64,000 bases of DNA from PGYR01 sp041675005 (GTDB lineage Bacteria; Bacteroidota; Ignavibacteria; Kapaibacteriales; UBA2268). The stretch spans positions 1 to 64,000 of the forward strand of contig JBAYUQ010000008.1 of assembly GCA_041675005.1 (NCBI GenBank). Reading direction: 5' to 3'. A program made the position numbers and the translations under genes. Positions 9,749-18,769 of the stretch are shown here, piece after piece. The number at the start of each line of letters is the position of its first letter. Position 1 is the stretch's first letter. The notes below the pieces were generated by a model that was not told the DNA's origin, did no database searches, and saw only the letters and a list, made by a program, of their open reading frames with translations.

Positions 9749-10495
9749 ATGAAAAAAAGATTGTGGCGAGATTTTTTAATACTACTAGTATTATTTTTAG
9801 GTGTATGGATATTCTTCGTTTACTTCCCGATTGTTGACTCGGAAGAAGTGAAAGTAACTTACAAGTATAAAGAAAATGAAATCAAACAGAAGTTAATAGA
9901 GCTGATGGATTTCAAGCAATCGGATAGTGATACAACTCAACTATTGCGTTCTTTAGGTGAACTAAAGCACTTAGTAAGTGATAATGATATTAAATATGAG
10001 CTTTATTACAGCGATAGCCGTGAGATTAACGCCTATGCACTTCCGGGAAATATAATAGTACTTAATCGTGGTATTATATTGGAATGTGATACTCCGGAAG
10101 AACTAATAGGTGTAATAGCTCACGAATTAGGTCATCTAAAAATGAAGCATCATTCAGATCAACTCATTACGACATTAAGCATAGAGCTACTACTTGCGGG
10201 TAGTGGATCTACTGCTAGTGAAATTACAAAAATACTCACCCAAAGTGCCTTCTCTAGAGAAATGGAAACCGAAGCTGATGATTACGCAATAAAGAAGATG
10301 AAAGAGCTAGGAATATCACCTAATTATCTGGCAAAGCTTTTTAAGAAGATGTATAAAAAATCAGATATGATTCCAGAATTTCTAAATTCGCATCCTGGTA
10401 TGAACGAGCGAATTAGTAAGTTCTCCAAATTCCAATTTGAAGAAAGTAAGTTAACTTATACATTCGATTGGCTTAGGGTAAAAAATAGCCTATGA
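9749..10495 (+). CDS. M48-family zinc metallopeptidase
   Basis: 248 residues from ATG 9749; the TTG at 9743 gives only two more residues. There is an N-terminal membrane anchor (about residues 8-24). The zinc-binding HELGH lies within VIAHELGHLKMKHH, with the third ligand in the downstream EADDYA motif. This is the M48B/BepA-like architecture without a TPR tail. Family members degrade or refold envelope proteins. The active site probably faces the periplasm, but topology is inferred. The stop overlaps the start of the HDAC-like gene (ATGA at 10492-10495). Confidence 0.85.
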   Translation: MKKRLWRDFLILLVLFLGVWIFFVYFPIVDSEEVKVTYKYKENEIKQKLIELMDFKQSDSDTTQLLRSLGELKHLVSDNDIKYELYYSDSREINAYALPGNIIVLNRGIILECDTPEELIGVIAHELGHLKMKHHSDQLITTLSIELLLAGSGSTASEITKILTQSAFSREMETEADDYAIKKMKELGISPNYLAKLFKKMYKKSDMIPEFLNSHPGMNERISKFSKFQFEESKLTYTFDWLRVKNSL

Positions 10496-11394
10496 TTCAT
10501 ATAGCTTATCATGAATCTTATAGACACGAGCTGCCAGATAACCATAAATTCCCAATGAAAAAATACAGCGAGTTGGCTAAACGGCTCGTTGGACAGAATA
10601 TTTATACTCCCTCCAATTTCTTTGTTCCCAATATTATGGAAGAAGAAATCCTATATTTAACACACAATGCAAACTATATAGAAAGAGCAAGAACACTCAA
10701 ATTAGAAAAAGTCGAAGCAAGAAGACTTGGATTCCCTCAAAGTAATGAACTATATGAGAGAGAACTCAGAATAGCTTATGGCACTTTACATGGAGCAGAA
10801 CTTGCATTGAAAAACGGACTTTCTTTCAATATAGCTGGTGGTACACACCATGCTTTCACTAACAAAGGTGAGGGCTTTTGTATGTTCAATGATGTCGCTG
10901 TGAGTGCAAACTACCTCCTTAGTAATGGACTTATTCGAAAAGCATTAGTTATAGATCTGGATGTACACCAGGGGAACGGAACCGCTGAGATTTTTACAAA
11001 CAACCCAAGTGTATTTACATTCAGTGTACACGGAAAGAATAATTATCCTGTAAAAAAAGAAATCTCAGATTTGGATATAGAGCTTGACGATTTGACTGGC
11101 GATGATGATTATTTGAACATAGTCTCTGAGTATGTACCTAGGTTAATAGCAGAAGAAAATCCCGATATAGTATATTATATAGCCGGTGCAGATATATTGG
11201 AATCTGATAAATTTGGACGCTTGTCAGTTAGTATAGCTGGAGCCAAAAGAAGAGATGAAATTGTATTTGGTGAATGCAAGAAGTTCGATATACCAGTTTT
11301 ATGCGTTATGGGCGGAGGCTATTCCAAAGACATAGAAGTAATCCTAGAAACTCATCTGAATACATTCAAAGTTGGAAAGGAATACTACGACTAG
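10492..11394 (+). CDS. Histone deacetylase-like / acetoin utilisation (AcuC-AphA) family deacetylase
   Basis: 300 residues of the arginase-deacetylase fold. Visible motifs are GGTHHAF (His pair at 119-120), FNDVAVSA, the zinc-binding DLDVHQGNG (D157, H159), SVHGKNNYP, and AGADILESDKFGRLSVS, which supplies the second zinc Asp, then GGGYSKD. In bacteria such enzymes remove acetyl groups from lysines, polyamines or small amides; the substrate here is unknown. It is translationally coupled to the M48 peptidase (4-base overlap). Its stop overlaps the stop of the convergent glycosyltransferase in a shared CTAG. Confidence 0.85.
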   Translation: MIHIAYHESYRHELPDNHKFPMKKYSELAKRLVGQNIYTPSNFFVPNIMEEEILYLTHNANYIERARTLKLEKVEARRLGFPQSNELYERELRIAYGTLHGAELALKNGLSFNIAGGTHHAFTNKGEGFCMFNDVAVSANYLLSNGLIRKALVIDLDVHQGNGTAEIFTNNPSVFTFSVHGKNNYPVKKEISDLDIELDDLTGDDDYLNIVSEYVPRLIAEENPDIVYYIAGADILESDKFGRLSVSIAGAKRRDEIVFGECKKFDIPVLCVMGGGYSKDIEVILETHLNTFKVGKEYYD

Positions 11395-12521
11395 ACCAAT
11401 CCTTGTAGTACCTTATTTACTTTTGCAATCGAGTTATCCCAAGTGAAATTCTGATTATAATGATTGAAAGCATTGATCGACTTTTCGTTATAATCGCCAC
11501 TATTAATAGATTCGTGGATTTTTGCGGCAAGTAATTTAGCTGATTGCTTGATATCAATAAGCTCACCATTCACACCATTAACTATAATATCTGTAATACC
11601 ACCTAACTCACTACCAAATGCTGGCAGACCATACGAATTGGCCTCACAGAATACTATACCGAAGGCTTCTGCTCTTGTAGGCAATAGGAAGTAATGCGAT
11701 TGTTGGAAAAGGGAGATTAGCTTTTTGTTCTGCTCGTTATCTGATTTTTTCAGAAATCCGTGGAAACGGACTCCTTCAATTATTGGTATTTTATCTGGAT
11801 TACTACCGACTACATCTAGTTCATATTTATCTGATAGTAATCTTAGTTCTCTGTATATATCTAATAGTAAGTCTCCCCCTTTCTTATACCAATCAACCCC
11901 TACGAAAAGTAGCTTTACTTTGTCTTTCCGTTTATCCACGTTCAACTTTGCTAAATCAGTAAGAGTGAAGTTTTCATTCAGATTAGAACCAAAAGGAATA
12001 ACCTCAACTTTGGATTCGGGAATATTATAGTGCGAAATAGCAGAATTTGCAGCCCAAGTGGTCGAGAAAATAATTTTCTTTACATTACCTAAGGCAGATT
12101 TTTCTAGTTCATTACCTGTTTCGATTTCACTTTTCGTCATTTTAGAATACTGAGGATATGTCTCTACCAAGCTAGCGAAAGTAGCATCAGCCCAAACGAC
12201 TATTGGCTTTTCGGTTATTAGATAAGAGATATATAGAGTTCCAGGAGCAAAGATAATATCGAATTGTTTTCCTATCAACCGCTTCTCTATTCTTTTAGCA
12301 ATAAATTTCATAAAGAATTTATTACGACGGAAATCGGATGTAAACCCCAATAATGATTTTATCTTCGGTACGAATTTGAAGATAATATCCCAAGGGCAAC
12401 CAAGATTATCTATTGGGATAATCTCGTTATCTTTTGATAGATTTTTCGCGATATGCGCTATAGTCCCAGACCAAGCACTGATATCATTAAAATCCTCGTA
12501 AGCTATATATGCTATTTTCAT
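11391..12521 (-). CDS. Glycosyltransferase family 4-type (GT-B fold)
   Basis: 376 residues. The N-terminus reads KIAYIAYEDFNDISAWSGT, a donor-side Rossmann beginning. The C-terminal domain carries the family signature LPTRAEAFGIVFCEANSYG followed by SELGGITDIIVNGVNG. Family 4 enzymes transfer sugars from nucleotide-sugar donors to envelope polysaccharides, lipids or small molecules; the acceptor cannot be told. It is monocistronic as far as seen. The stop overlaps that of the convergent HDAC-like gene through CTAG at 11391-11394, with no terminator between them. Confidence 0.85.
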   Translation of the reverse strand: MKIAYIAYEDFNDISAWSGTIAHIAKNLSKDNEIIPIDNLGCPWDIIFKFVPKIKSLLGFTSDFRRNKFFMKFIAKRIEKRLIGKQFDIIFAPGTLYISYLITEKPIVVWADATFASLVETYPQYSKMTKSEIETGNELEKSALGNVKKIIFSTTWAANSAISHYNIPESKVEVIPFGSNLNENFTLTDLAKLNVDKRKDKVKLLFVGVDWYKKGGDLLLDIYRELRLLSDKYELDVVGSNPDKIPIIEGVRFHGFLKKSDNEQNKKLISLFQQSHYFLLPTRAEAFGIVFCEANSYGLPAFGSELGGITDIIVNGVNGELIDIKQSAKLLAAKIHESINSGDYNEKSINAFNHYNQNFTWDNSIAKVNKVLQGLV

Positions 12522-12572
12522 TAATTTTTTATGGTATGAGATATACTAGATACAAAGATAAGGAATTGTAAA

Positions 12573-12600
12573 TAAAAATAGCCCTTCCGAAAAAGAGCTA
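12573..12600 (-). terminator. Rho-independent terminator of tmRNA
   Basis: On the minus strand, TAGCTCTT pairs with AAGGGCTA (one G-U pair) around a six-base loop, followed by UUUUU (complement of A 12574-12578). It begins three bases beyond the encoded CCA end of the tmRNA, as expected for an ssrA gene. Confidence 0.75.
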
Positions 12601-12603
12601 TAG

Positions 12604-12975
12604 TGGTGGAGGTGGTGGGATTTGAACCCACGTCCGAAGAACTTCATCTGACGCTTCTACATTTATAGTCGTTCTATGAGTTCTCGTTTAGCAGTAACCG
12701 ATCGACAGGTTGTACTAAATATATTGACTAATTTATTTCGCATTGGTACTTGTCAACCGCACCGCAGCTATCCTAAAAGGGTTTCGACACCTTATGAAAG
12801 AGCGTTTAGGCCCACTCTAACTAAGATGGGACGCGTAAGTAATATTTACTTAGGCAGCCATTGCAAAATTATCTTCTGCATTTGTTGTTTTACCGGTTGT
12901 ATTAACGTGCGTCACCAGTAGAGCACGAAATGCGACAATCAAATTCCGACACTTCGTCGAATCCAAGTCACCCCC
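12604..12975 (-). ncRNA. ssrA: Transfer-messenger RNA (tmRNA)
   Basis: 372 nt. The 5' end GGGGGUGACUUGGAUUCGAC (12975 downward) pairs with the 3' end CACCUCC-A-CCA (CCA encoded at 12604-12606), giving the seven-pair acceptor stem with one G-U pair. The T-arm (GUUCAAAUCCCAC) sits before the 3' end. The resume frame ends in UAA at 12850-12852, and the tag finishes NAEDNFAMAA; the resume codon itself was not fixed, since GGU-AAA-ACA-ACA codons upstream are also open. SmpB and tmRNA rescue stalled ribosomes and mark the products for proteases. The AMAA ending resembles tags of Chlorobi-type bacteria more than the ALAA of most Bacteroidetes. Confidence 0.95.
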
Positions 12976-13067
12976 ATTTATCAAAGAGCTTTTCTTTCAA
13001 AACTTGAATAAACAATGTTTCTTACAAAACTATTCCTATTCAGCTATAAGACGGCAAAATTACGAAT
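12976..13067 (-). promoter_or_regulatory. Putative Bacteroidota-type promoter of ssrA
   Basis: Reading the minus strand toward the mature 5' G (12975), GCTCTTTG ends seven bases before it. A TTTA lies 19 bases further upstream. This resembles the Bacteroidota sigma factor consensus TTTG-N19-TAnnTTTG with the TTTG core of the -7 box intact. The assignment rests on spacing only. Confidence 0.35.
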
Positions 13068-14300
13068 TTATTTTACTTTATCATACTCTAATTGTAGTAA
13101 TTGCCTTTCTGAGTCGGTAAGCTGCTTACCTCTTCTCTGCATTACTATCTCGCATACTTCGATTGCTTTTGAGTATTTGTAGGTTGGTGACGTTTGCAAT
13201 CCACCCCATGAGAATGATTTTATATGATTCGGCAAAAAACCCGGTCGTACTAATATACCACAAACTCCAGCTATTGTGCCTGTGTTGAACTGTGTATTGA
13301 TAGCGGATTTGGTGTGGTCGCCACATATTAATCCCAAGAACATAGTGCCAGTCCTCACTTCATTATCTCTTTGCAGTACAGTGATTTCCGAATATGTGTT
13401 TTTCAAGTCAGATGTGTTAGTATCGGCACCTAGGTTAACCCATTCACTTATAAACGAATGCCCCAGAAAGCCATCGTGTTGCTTATTGCTGTATGATTGG
13501 ATTATAGAACCTTCTACTTCTCCCCCAACTTTGCAGACCTCACCTATCGAGGTATTACCATATATTTTTGCTCCTACCTTGATAGTCGAGTTCTTACCTA
13601 TATAGCAGGGGCCTAGTATCGTTGAGCCAGCCATTATCTTCACATTCTCATCTATTATAACGGCACCATCAGTAGCGTCTATAACTACATTTGGGTGTAT
13701 CTTAACAGTTTCGTGTAAAAAGATTTGTGATTTTTCAAGAAAGTGAACTCCTTTCGAGTAGTCTCCTTTGGGCGAAGACCAATGACGAAAATAATTAGCG
13801 TCATCTAAGAGTACAGATTCGTTGTAACTAATAGCATCCCATATATAGTTCAGATACTTAGTATCAGAATCGAGAGCTACTTTAGTATAATTCTTCGAGT
13901 TTAGTTTATCTAGAGATTCTAAACCGATTATACTTTCATCAGTATAATATCCTACTATAATGTCATCTAGAGTAATAGTATAATTAGAATGTGCATCCGA
14001 GACTATATCATCTAATTCAGATAATAATTCGGTTGTTGGTAATAGCTGTGATGATAGTATTAATTGCTTTTTTTTCTGATTACTCAGTTCATTTTCAATT
14101 GAAAATCTTTCTAGAAATGAATCTAATATCAAAGAATTAGACGAGTAATAGGATATCGAAGAAGTATCAAATACACCTTGATACTTCTCGAAGATACGCA
14201 TAGCTCCAACTCTCAGTTCCCATACGGGATGTAGCACTGAAAATGGATAGAAATTTTCATTATCATTAGATTCGAATAATATTATTGAATCTAATTTCAT
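13068..14300 (-). CDS. GlmU-family putative sugar nucleotidyltransferase
   Basis: 410 residues. The N-terminal PF13562-like domain begins IILFESNDNENFYPFSVLHPVWELRVGAMRIFEKY, the degenerate nucleotidyltransferase head known from Bacteroidota 'GlmU family' proteins (shown here in part: HPVWELRVG). From about residue 180 there are left-handed beta-helix hexapeptide repeats (VKIMAGSTILGPCYIGKNS, IKVGAKIYGNTSIGEVC). A C-terminal acyltransferase-like part contains GLICGDHTKSAINTQFNTG. Role: probably nucleotide-sugar or cell-wall precursor metabolism; the reaction is unproven. It overlaps the pyrG stop by one base (TAATG), so it is translated from the same mRNA as CTP synthase. Confidence 0.8.
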   Translation of the reverse strand: MKLDSIILFESNDNENFYPFSVLHPVWELRVGAMRIFEKYQGVFDTSSISYYSSNSLILDSFLERFSIENELSNQKKKQLILSSQLLPTTELLSELDDIVSDAHSNYTITLDDIIVGYYTDESIIGLESLDKLNSKNYTKVALDSDTKYLNYIWDAISYNESVLLDDANYFRHWSSPKGDYSKGVHFLEKSQIFLHETVKIHPNVVIDATDGAVIIDENVKIMAGSTILGPCYIGKNSTIKVGAKIYGNTSIGEVCKVGGEVEGSIIQSYSNKQHDGFLGHSFISEWVNLGADTNTSDLKNTYSEITVLQRDNEVRTGTMFLGLICGDHTKSAINTQFNTGTIAGVCGILVRPGFLPNHIKSFSWGGLQTSPTYKYSKAIEVCEIVMQRRGKQLTDSERQLLQLEYDKVK

Positions 14301-15931
14301 TATTCTTCGCTGTTTTTCTTATTTTTTAGAACTGCTTTAACGAAATCGATGAACAGTGGATGACCAGTTACAGCTCTTGATTTCAATTCTGGATGGAATT
14401 GTACCCCAACGAACCACGGATGGTCTTCTAACTCAATTATCTCAACCAAATTACCATCTGGTGAAAGTCCTGCTAATTTCAATCCATTCTCTTGTAATAC
14501 TTCTCTGAATTGATTGCTAACTTCGTAGCGGTGACGGTGACGTTCAGATATTTCCAGACTCCCGTAAGCAGCGTAAGAGTTAGTACCTTCCTCTAATACA
14601 CAAGGATAAGCTCCCAATCTCATAGTACCACCTTTGTCTTCCACATTCACTTGATCAGCCATTAGGTCTATTACATTCTGATCATTTTTCTCAAATTCAG
14701 ATGAATTAGCTTGCCCCAATCCACAAACATTTCGAGCAAATTCGATAACTGCACATTGCATACCCAGACAAATACCGAAGAAAGGTATCTTGTTCTCGCG
14801 AATATATTTGATAGAGTGCAACTTGCCCTCTATACCTCTATTACCAAAGCCCGGTGCTATTAGCACACCATCATATTCCGAAAGAAGAGTTTTAGCTGTA
14901 TCGTCGTCTAGTATATCCTCGGAGTTGATCATATCCAGCTCTACTTGAGTATTGTTGATAGAGCCAGCATGTATAAAAGCTTCAACTATACTCTTATAAG
15001 AGTCCTCGTACTTAGTATATTTTCCAACTAGAGCAATTTTTACTGTATATTTTGGATGCTTTATTCGCTTTACGAACTTAGACCAAGTATCAATATTTAT
15101 TTCATTTGGCTCTATGTCTAGTTTTTCTAATATTGTCTCTGTAAGACGCTTACGAGCATAGAATAATGGTACTTCGTAGATAGTATCTACGTCTCTAGCT
15201 TCGAAAACTGCATCTTCATCTACATTACAGAAAAGAGCAATTTTGTCTCTCGTGTCTTTTAATAATGGATGCTCACTACGGCATAGCAGCACATCTGGCT
15301 TTATCCCATATTGCATTAGTTGACGTACAGAGTGCTGAGTTGGCTTAGTTTTCAATTCCTTAGCAGCAGCAATATACGGCACATAAGTCAGGTGGATATT
15401 CAGGTAATTACCTAGTCCCAACTCATAGTTTAGCTGTCTTTGTGCTTCTAAGAATGGTAGCGATTCTATATCCCCTACCGTTCCACCAATTTCGATTAGA
15501 ACAAAATCCTTCTCACCATCGAACGACTTCATTCTGTTTTTAATTTCATTTGTTATATGAGGTACAACTTGGACTGTCTTGCCTAAGTATTGCCCTTTTC
15601 TTTCTTTTTTGATAACATCATAGTAAACTCTACCAGCCGTAAGATTGTTTTTTTGAGAAAGCGACTCATCTAAGAAACGCTCATAATGCCCCAAATCTAA
15701 ATCAGTCTCGGCTCCATCGTCTGTAACGTACACTTCACCGTGTTGAGTGGGGTTCATTGTACCTGGATCTATGTTGATATACGGATCCAATTTCAGGATT
15801 GTAACGCTGTAACCCCTTTGCTTTAACAAGAAAGCAATCGAAGAAGACGCAATCCCTTTACCTAATGAAGATAAAACTCCACCCGTAACGAAAAGGTATT
15901 TCGTTTTATTATGTTTTTTTGCTTGAGTCAT
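14300..15931 (-). CDS. pyrG: CTP synthase
   Basis: 543 residues, standard length. The N-terminal synthetase domain has GGVLSSLGKGIASSS near residues 17-31 and DPYINIDPGTMNPTQHGEV. The C-terminal class I glutamine amidotransferase domain contains APGFGNRG, the nucleophile Cys in FFGICLGMQCAVIEFARN and the catalytic HPE in GVQFHPELKSR. It converts UTP, ATP and glutamine to CTP in the cytosol. It is followed by the GlmU-like gene with a 1-nt overlap. The upstream region is shared with the divergent solute-binding lipoprotein gene. Confidence 0.98.
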   Translation of the reverse strand: MTQAKKHNKTKYLFVTGGVLSSLGKGIASSSIAFLLKQRGYSVTILKLDPYINIDPGTMNPTQHGEVYVTDDGAETDLDLGHYERFLDESLSQKNNLTAGRVYYDVIKKERKGQYLGKTVQVVPHITNEIKNRMKSFDGEKDFVLIEIGGTVGDIESLPFLEAQRQLNYELGLGNYLNIHLTYVPYIAAAKELKTKPTQHSVRQLMQYGIKPDVLLCRSEHPLLKDTRDKIALFCNVDEDAVFEARDVDTIYEVPLFYARKRLTETILEKLDIEPNEINIDTWSKFVKRIKHPKYTVKIALVGKYTKYEDSYKSIVEAFIHAGSINNTQVELDMINSEDILDDDTAKTLLSEYDGVLIAPGFGNRGIEGKLHSIKYIRENKIPFFGICLGMQCAVIEFARNVCGLGQANSSEFEKNDQNVIDLMADQVNVEDKGGTMRLGAYPCVLEEGTNSYAAYGSLEISERHRHRYEVSNQFREVLQENGLKLAGLSPDGNLVEIIELEDHPWFVGVQFHPELKSRAVTGHPLFIDFVKAVLKNKKNSEE

Positions 15932-16050
15932 TTAAAATGATGTGATTTTAGTAAATTTGAATAAATTAATTTCAAATATAGACAAATTGGTTAAAAGTGT
16001 CAAAAATAACTTATTCAACGTTTGATTAAATTTAAGAATAAAGGAAGATA

Positions 16051-17244
16051 ATGAAGAAGATTTTAGTAGTGTTAATAGTAGCTGTAGGACTTTTAGTTAG
16101 CTGTGGGGAAAAAGAAAATAGTGATTCGAAGAAAATCACTATTTGGCATTTTTGGAGTGAGCCGTACCAAAGAACAGTTGTAGATTCCTTAATCAAAGAA
16201 TTTGAGAAGCAAGAAAATGTCGTAGTAGAAGTAACCGAATTAAGTTGGGGCGATGGAAAAGTGAAGCTTTTGGCAGCTTTCAACTCAAATACTGCACCCG
16301 ATGTACTCGAGCTAGGCTCTGATTGGGTTTCGCAATTCTCATCAGCTGGGGTGCTTACAGACATAAGTAATAGTGTAGAGATGAGTAAATTACTCGAATT
16401 CGCACAAGAGCCATGCCGCTGGGAAAACGGAATCTACGCATTGCCATGGATAGTTGATACTCGTGTGCTATTTGTAAATATGGACTTGCTGAAAGCTAAT
16501 GGATTCGAAAATCCGCCGACTACTTACTCTGAAATGCTAGAAATTAGCAAAGTGATAAACAAAGGTGATATATACGGATTCGGGATTAATGGCTCGGACA
16601 AGCATAGATTATACAAGAAAGTGTTAAGCTTTATTTGGTCAGAAGGTGGTAGTATATATGATGGAAAGAACTTTCAGTTCGACTCGCCGCAAGTAATAGC
16701 AGGAGTGCAGAAGTACAAAGACTTAGCTAAATACGGAATAGTTGACACTCAAAAAGAGCTGGATAATTACTTCGCAAAAGGACGATTGGCTTTTTGGATT
16801 TCTGGTAGCTGGTTGCTCAAAACTGTAAATGAATTCGCAAAAGTAAAAGATATGCGATTAGTAGAAATACCAGATTTCAGCCAAAAAGGAATATCTTTCG
16901 CAGGTGGAGAATATCTATCAATCAGTAAAAAATCTGAGAATCAAGAGTTAGCTTTGAAATTAGTGAAGTTCCTAACTGATGGAAAAAATTCAGTCGAATT
17001 TTGCAGAAGTATTCCAGAAGCTGGATTTCCAGCAGACAAAGAATACTATTCTTCAGACTTTTACGACAGTGAGTACAAGGCAGTGTTCGCAAAGCAGCTA
17101 GTAAGCTCTAAGATGACACCGATGCATCCAAAATGGTTAGAAGTGGAAGAGCTATTCGAAGGAGCTGTGGAGCAAATACTATACGATAGAATGACAACTG
17201 AGCAAGCAATGAAAGATTTACAATCGAAAATGAAAGGATTATAA
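16051..17244 (+). CDS. Extracellular solute-binding lipoprotein, family 1 (sugar-type ABC transporter)
   Basis: 397 residues. A lipoprotein signal peptide ends at the lipobox LLVSC (Cys about 18). The mature protein starts with the family 1 pattern KITIWHFWSEPYQ and has NSNTAPDVLELGSDWVSQFSSAG and the C-terminal helix FEGAVEQILYDRMTTEQAM. Such proteins bind oligosaccharides or glycerol-phosphates for ABC importers. No permease or ATPase gene is adjacent; the next gene, two bases on, is a CDF metal exporter. A ribosome binding site, AAGGAAG, precedes the ATG. The substrate cannot be read from the sequence. Confidence 0.88.
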   Translation: MKKILVVLIVAVGLLVSCGEKENSDSKKITIWHFWSEPYQRTVVDSLIKEFEKQENVVVEVTELSWGDGKVKLLAAFNSNTAPDVLELGSDWVSQFSSAGVLTDISNSVEMSKLLEFAQEPCRWENGIYALPWIVDTRVLFVNMDLLKANGFENPPTTYSEMLEISKVINKGDIYGFGINGSDKHRLYKKVLSFIWSEGGSIYDGKNFQFDSPQVIAGVQKYKDLAKYGIVDTQKELDNYFAKGRLAFWISGSWLLKTVNEFAKVKDMRLVEIPDFSQKGISFAGGEYLSISKKSENQELALKLVKFLTDGKNSVEFCRSIPEAGFPADKEYYSSDFYDSEYKAVFAKQLVSSKMTPMHPKWLEVEELFEGAVEQILYDRMTTEQAMKDLQSKMKGL

Positions 17245-17246
17245 GG

Positions 17247-18200
17247 ATGGGACACAATCACGATCACGACCATTCACATGAACATACGCATAGTCACTCA
17301 CACGGACATCACCACCATCATGGTGATCTGAGTGGGAAGCGACTGGGTTTCTCTGTAGTTCTAAATCTAACTATTACGGTAGTGCAGGTAATAGGAGGTA
17401 TCCTCTCTAACTCGCTTTCATTACTATCTGATGCAGTGCATAATCTGAGTGATGGTGTGGCTCTATGGATAGCTTATATAGCCAACAAGGTAGCAAAGAA
17501 AGTAGCTAACAAAGAGATGACCTTCGGTTACAAGAGAATAGAAATACTTGCTGCATTTGTGAATGCACTGACTCTTGTGATGATATGTGGATATTTGGTT
17601 TATGAAGCAATTAATAAGTTTGCTAATCCCGAAACTATAGATGGCTCACTAATGCTGATAGTAGCGACTATTGGGCTGTTGGCTAATCTCATATCTGTAG
17701 TTCTCCTACAAAAAGATAAAGACCACAATATCAATATAAAAGCAGCTTATGTACACCTAATGGGAGATACACTTTCATCAGTAGCTGTTATCATAGGCGG
17801 TATTCTGATATGGCTATATGATATTTATTGGGTTGACCCAGTTGTTACGCTTCTTATTTGTGCTTATATATTCTACCACTCTATCGATATACTAAAGGAA
17901 AGCGGCAGAATACTAATGCAAAGCAAACCCCACGGTATGTCAGTAGAAGAAGTCAGCAATTACATCTGCTCATTCGAAGAAGTAGAAAATGTGCACCACA
18001 TACACCTATGGTCACTCGGAGACAACGACACTTATATGGAATGTCACATAGACCTAAACCAAGACCTAAAGCTGAGTGAAGTGGACGAGGTTCGTCGCAG
18101 TATATCTCACGGCTTGGAGGACAAATTCCACATACACCACGCAACGATACAAACAGAATACAACTGCTGCGAAGAGAAGGACTTGATTAGTGGGCATTAG
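17247..18200 (+). CDS. Cation diffusion facilitator (zinc/cobalt/cadmium efflux)
   Basis: 317 residues. The first 26 residues contain 14 histidines in HxH runs, a typical metal-sensing or buffering tail. Six membrane segments follow, with the signature SLSLLSDAVHNLSDGVALW in helix 2 and HLMGDTLSSVAVIIGG in helix 5; the D/H pairs form the transport metal site. The C-terminal cytoplasmic domain (VENVHHIHLWSLGDNDTYMECHID) is also metal-binding in this family. The CzcD/ZitB group exports Zn2+ against protons. The ATG lies two bases after the solute-binding protein stop, so the genes are probably co-transcribed, an unusual pairing. Confidence 0.93.
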   Translation: MGHNHDHDHSHEHTHSHSHGHHHHHGDLSGKRLGFSVVLNLTITVVQVIGGILSNSLSLLSDAVHNLSDGVALWIAYIANKVAKKVANKEMTFGYKRIEILAAFVNALTLVMICGYLVYEAINKFANPETIDGSLMLIVATIGLLANLISVVLLQKDKDHNINIKAAYVHLMGDTLSSVAVIIGGILIWLYDIYWVDPVVTLLICAYIFYHSIDILKESGRILMQSKPHGMSVEEVSNYICSFEEVENVHHIHLWSLGDNDTYMECHIDLNQDLKLSEVDEVRRSISHGLEDKFHIHHATIQTEYNCCEEKDLISGH

Positions 18201-18340
18201 GTTTTACATATTAATATTATTTTCTATCTTTATTAAGCTTCAATTGAGAACTAATTATTATAATTTTGAATTAATCAATGAGGTTCATGCTCTATTTTTT
18301 GGTGGAGAGTTTCCAATAATATTTCAAGGGATAGTAGAAA

Positions 18341-18769
18341 TTGAATAATTTAATTAAAATATTTGCGGTAATAACTTTAACATTCTTATTGTCTTGTCAA
18401 ACGAGATATAGTGTTGATGAGATGGTTGAATTTTTACATTTGAAATCACCTAAGAGCTATAAAGTATTACTAGACACTGCTTCAGGAGATTATTGGCAGA
18501 CAATAGAAATTGTTGTAGATAAAGAATACTATAACAAAACAAAGAAAATGATAATGGGGCATAAGAAATTCAGAGACTTTGGATATAATAAAGATAGTCT
18601 TCATATCTATACTAAACTTGGCTTTCAAGTTGGTGCATACTCATTTGAGGATGAATATTTTTATGATGAACATTATAATAGTAGTCCAAGGTTAAAGGAT
18701 AAATTTATTTATTTTTATACGAGATTGAAAAAAGATTCAATAATAACTATAGTAAGCAGACCCCTTTGA
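18341..18769 (+). CDS. Small lipoprotein of unknown function
   Basis: 142 residues from a TTG start at 18341, with AAGGG 10 bases upstream. The N-terminus is a clean lipoprotein signal (LIKIFAVITLTFLLSC). The rest is charged and rich in Tyr, Lys and Asp, with no family I recognise. TTG is accepted because the signal peptide begins right after it and no in-frame ATG precedes the lipobox. No operon partner is evident. Confidence 0.65.
   Translation: MNNLIKIFAVITLTFLLSCQTRYSVDEMVEFLHLKSPKSYKVLLDTASGDYWQTIEIVVDKEYYNKTKKMIMGHKKFRDFGYNKDSLHIYTKLGFQVGAYSFEDEYFYDEHYNSSPRLKDKFIYFYTRLKKDSIITIVSRPL

Noticed and set aside
12676..12921. Plus-strand open frame of about 81 codons
   Set aside because: It lies entirely inside the tmRNA gene on the other strand and has no family resemblance.
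17858..18144. Overlapping short frames on both strands at the CDF gene end
   Set aside because: Shadows of the CDF C-terminal domain; no signals of their own.
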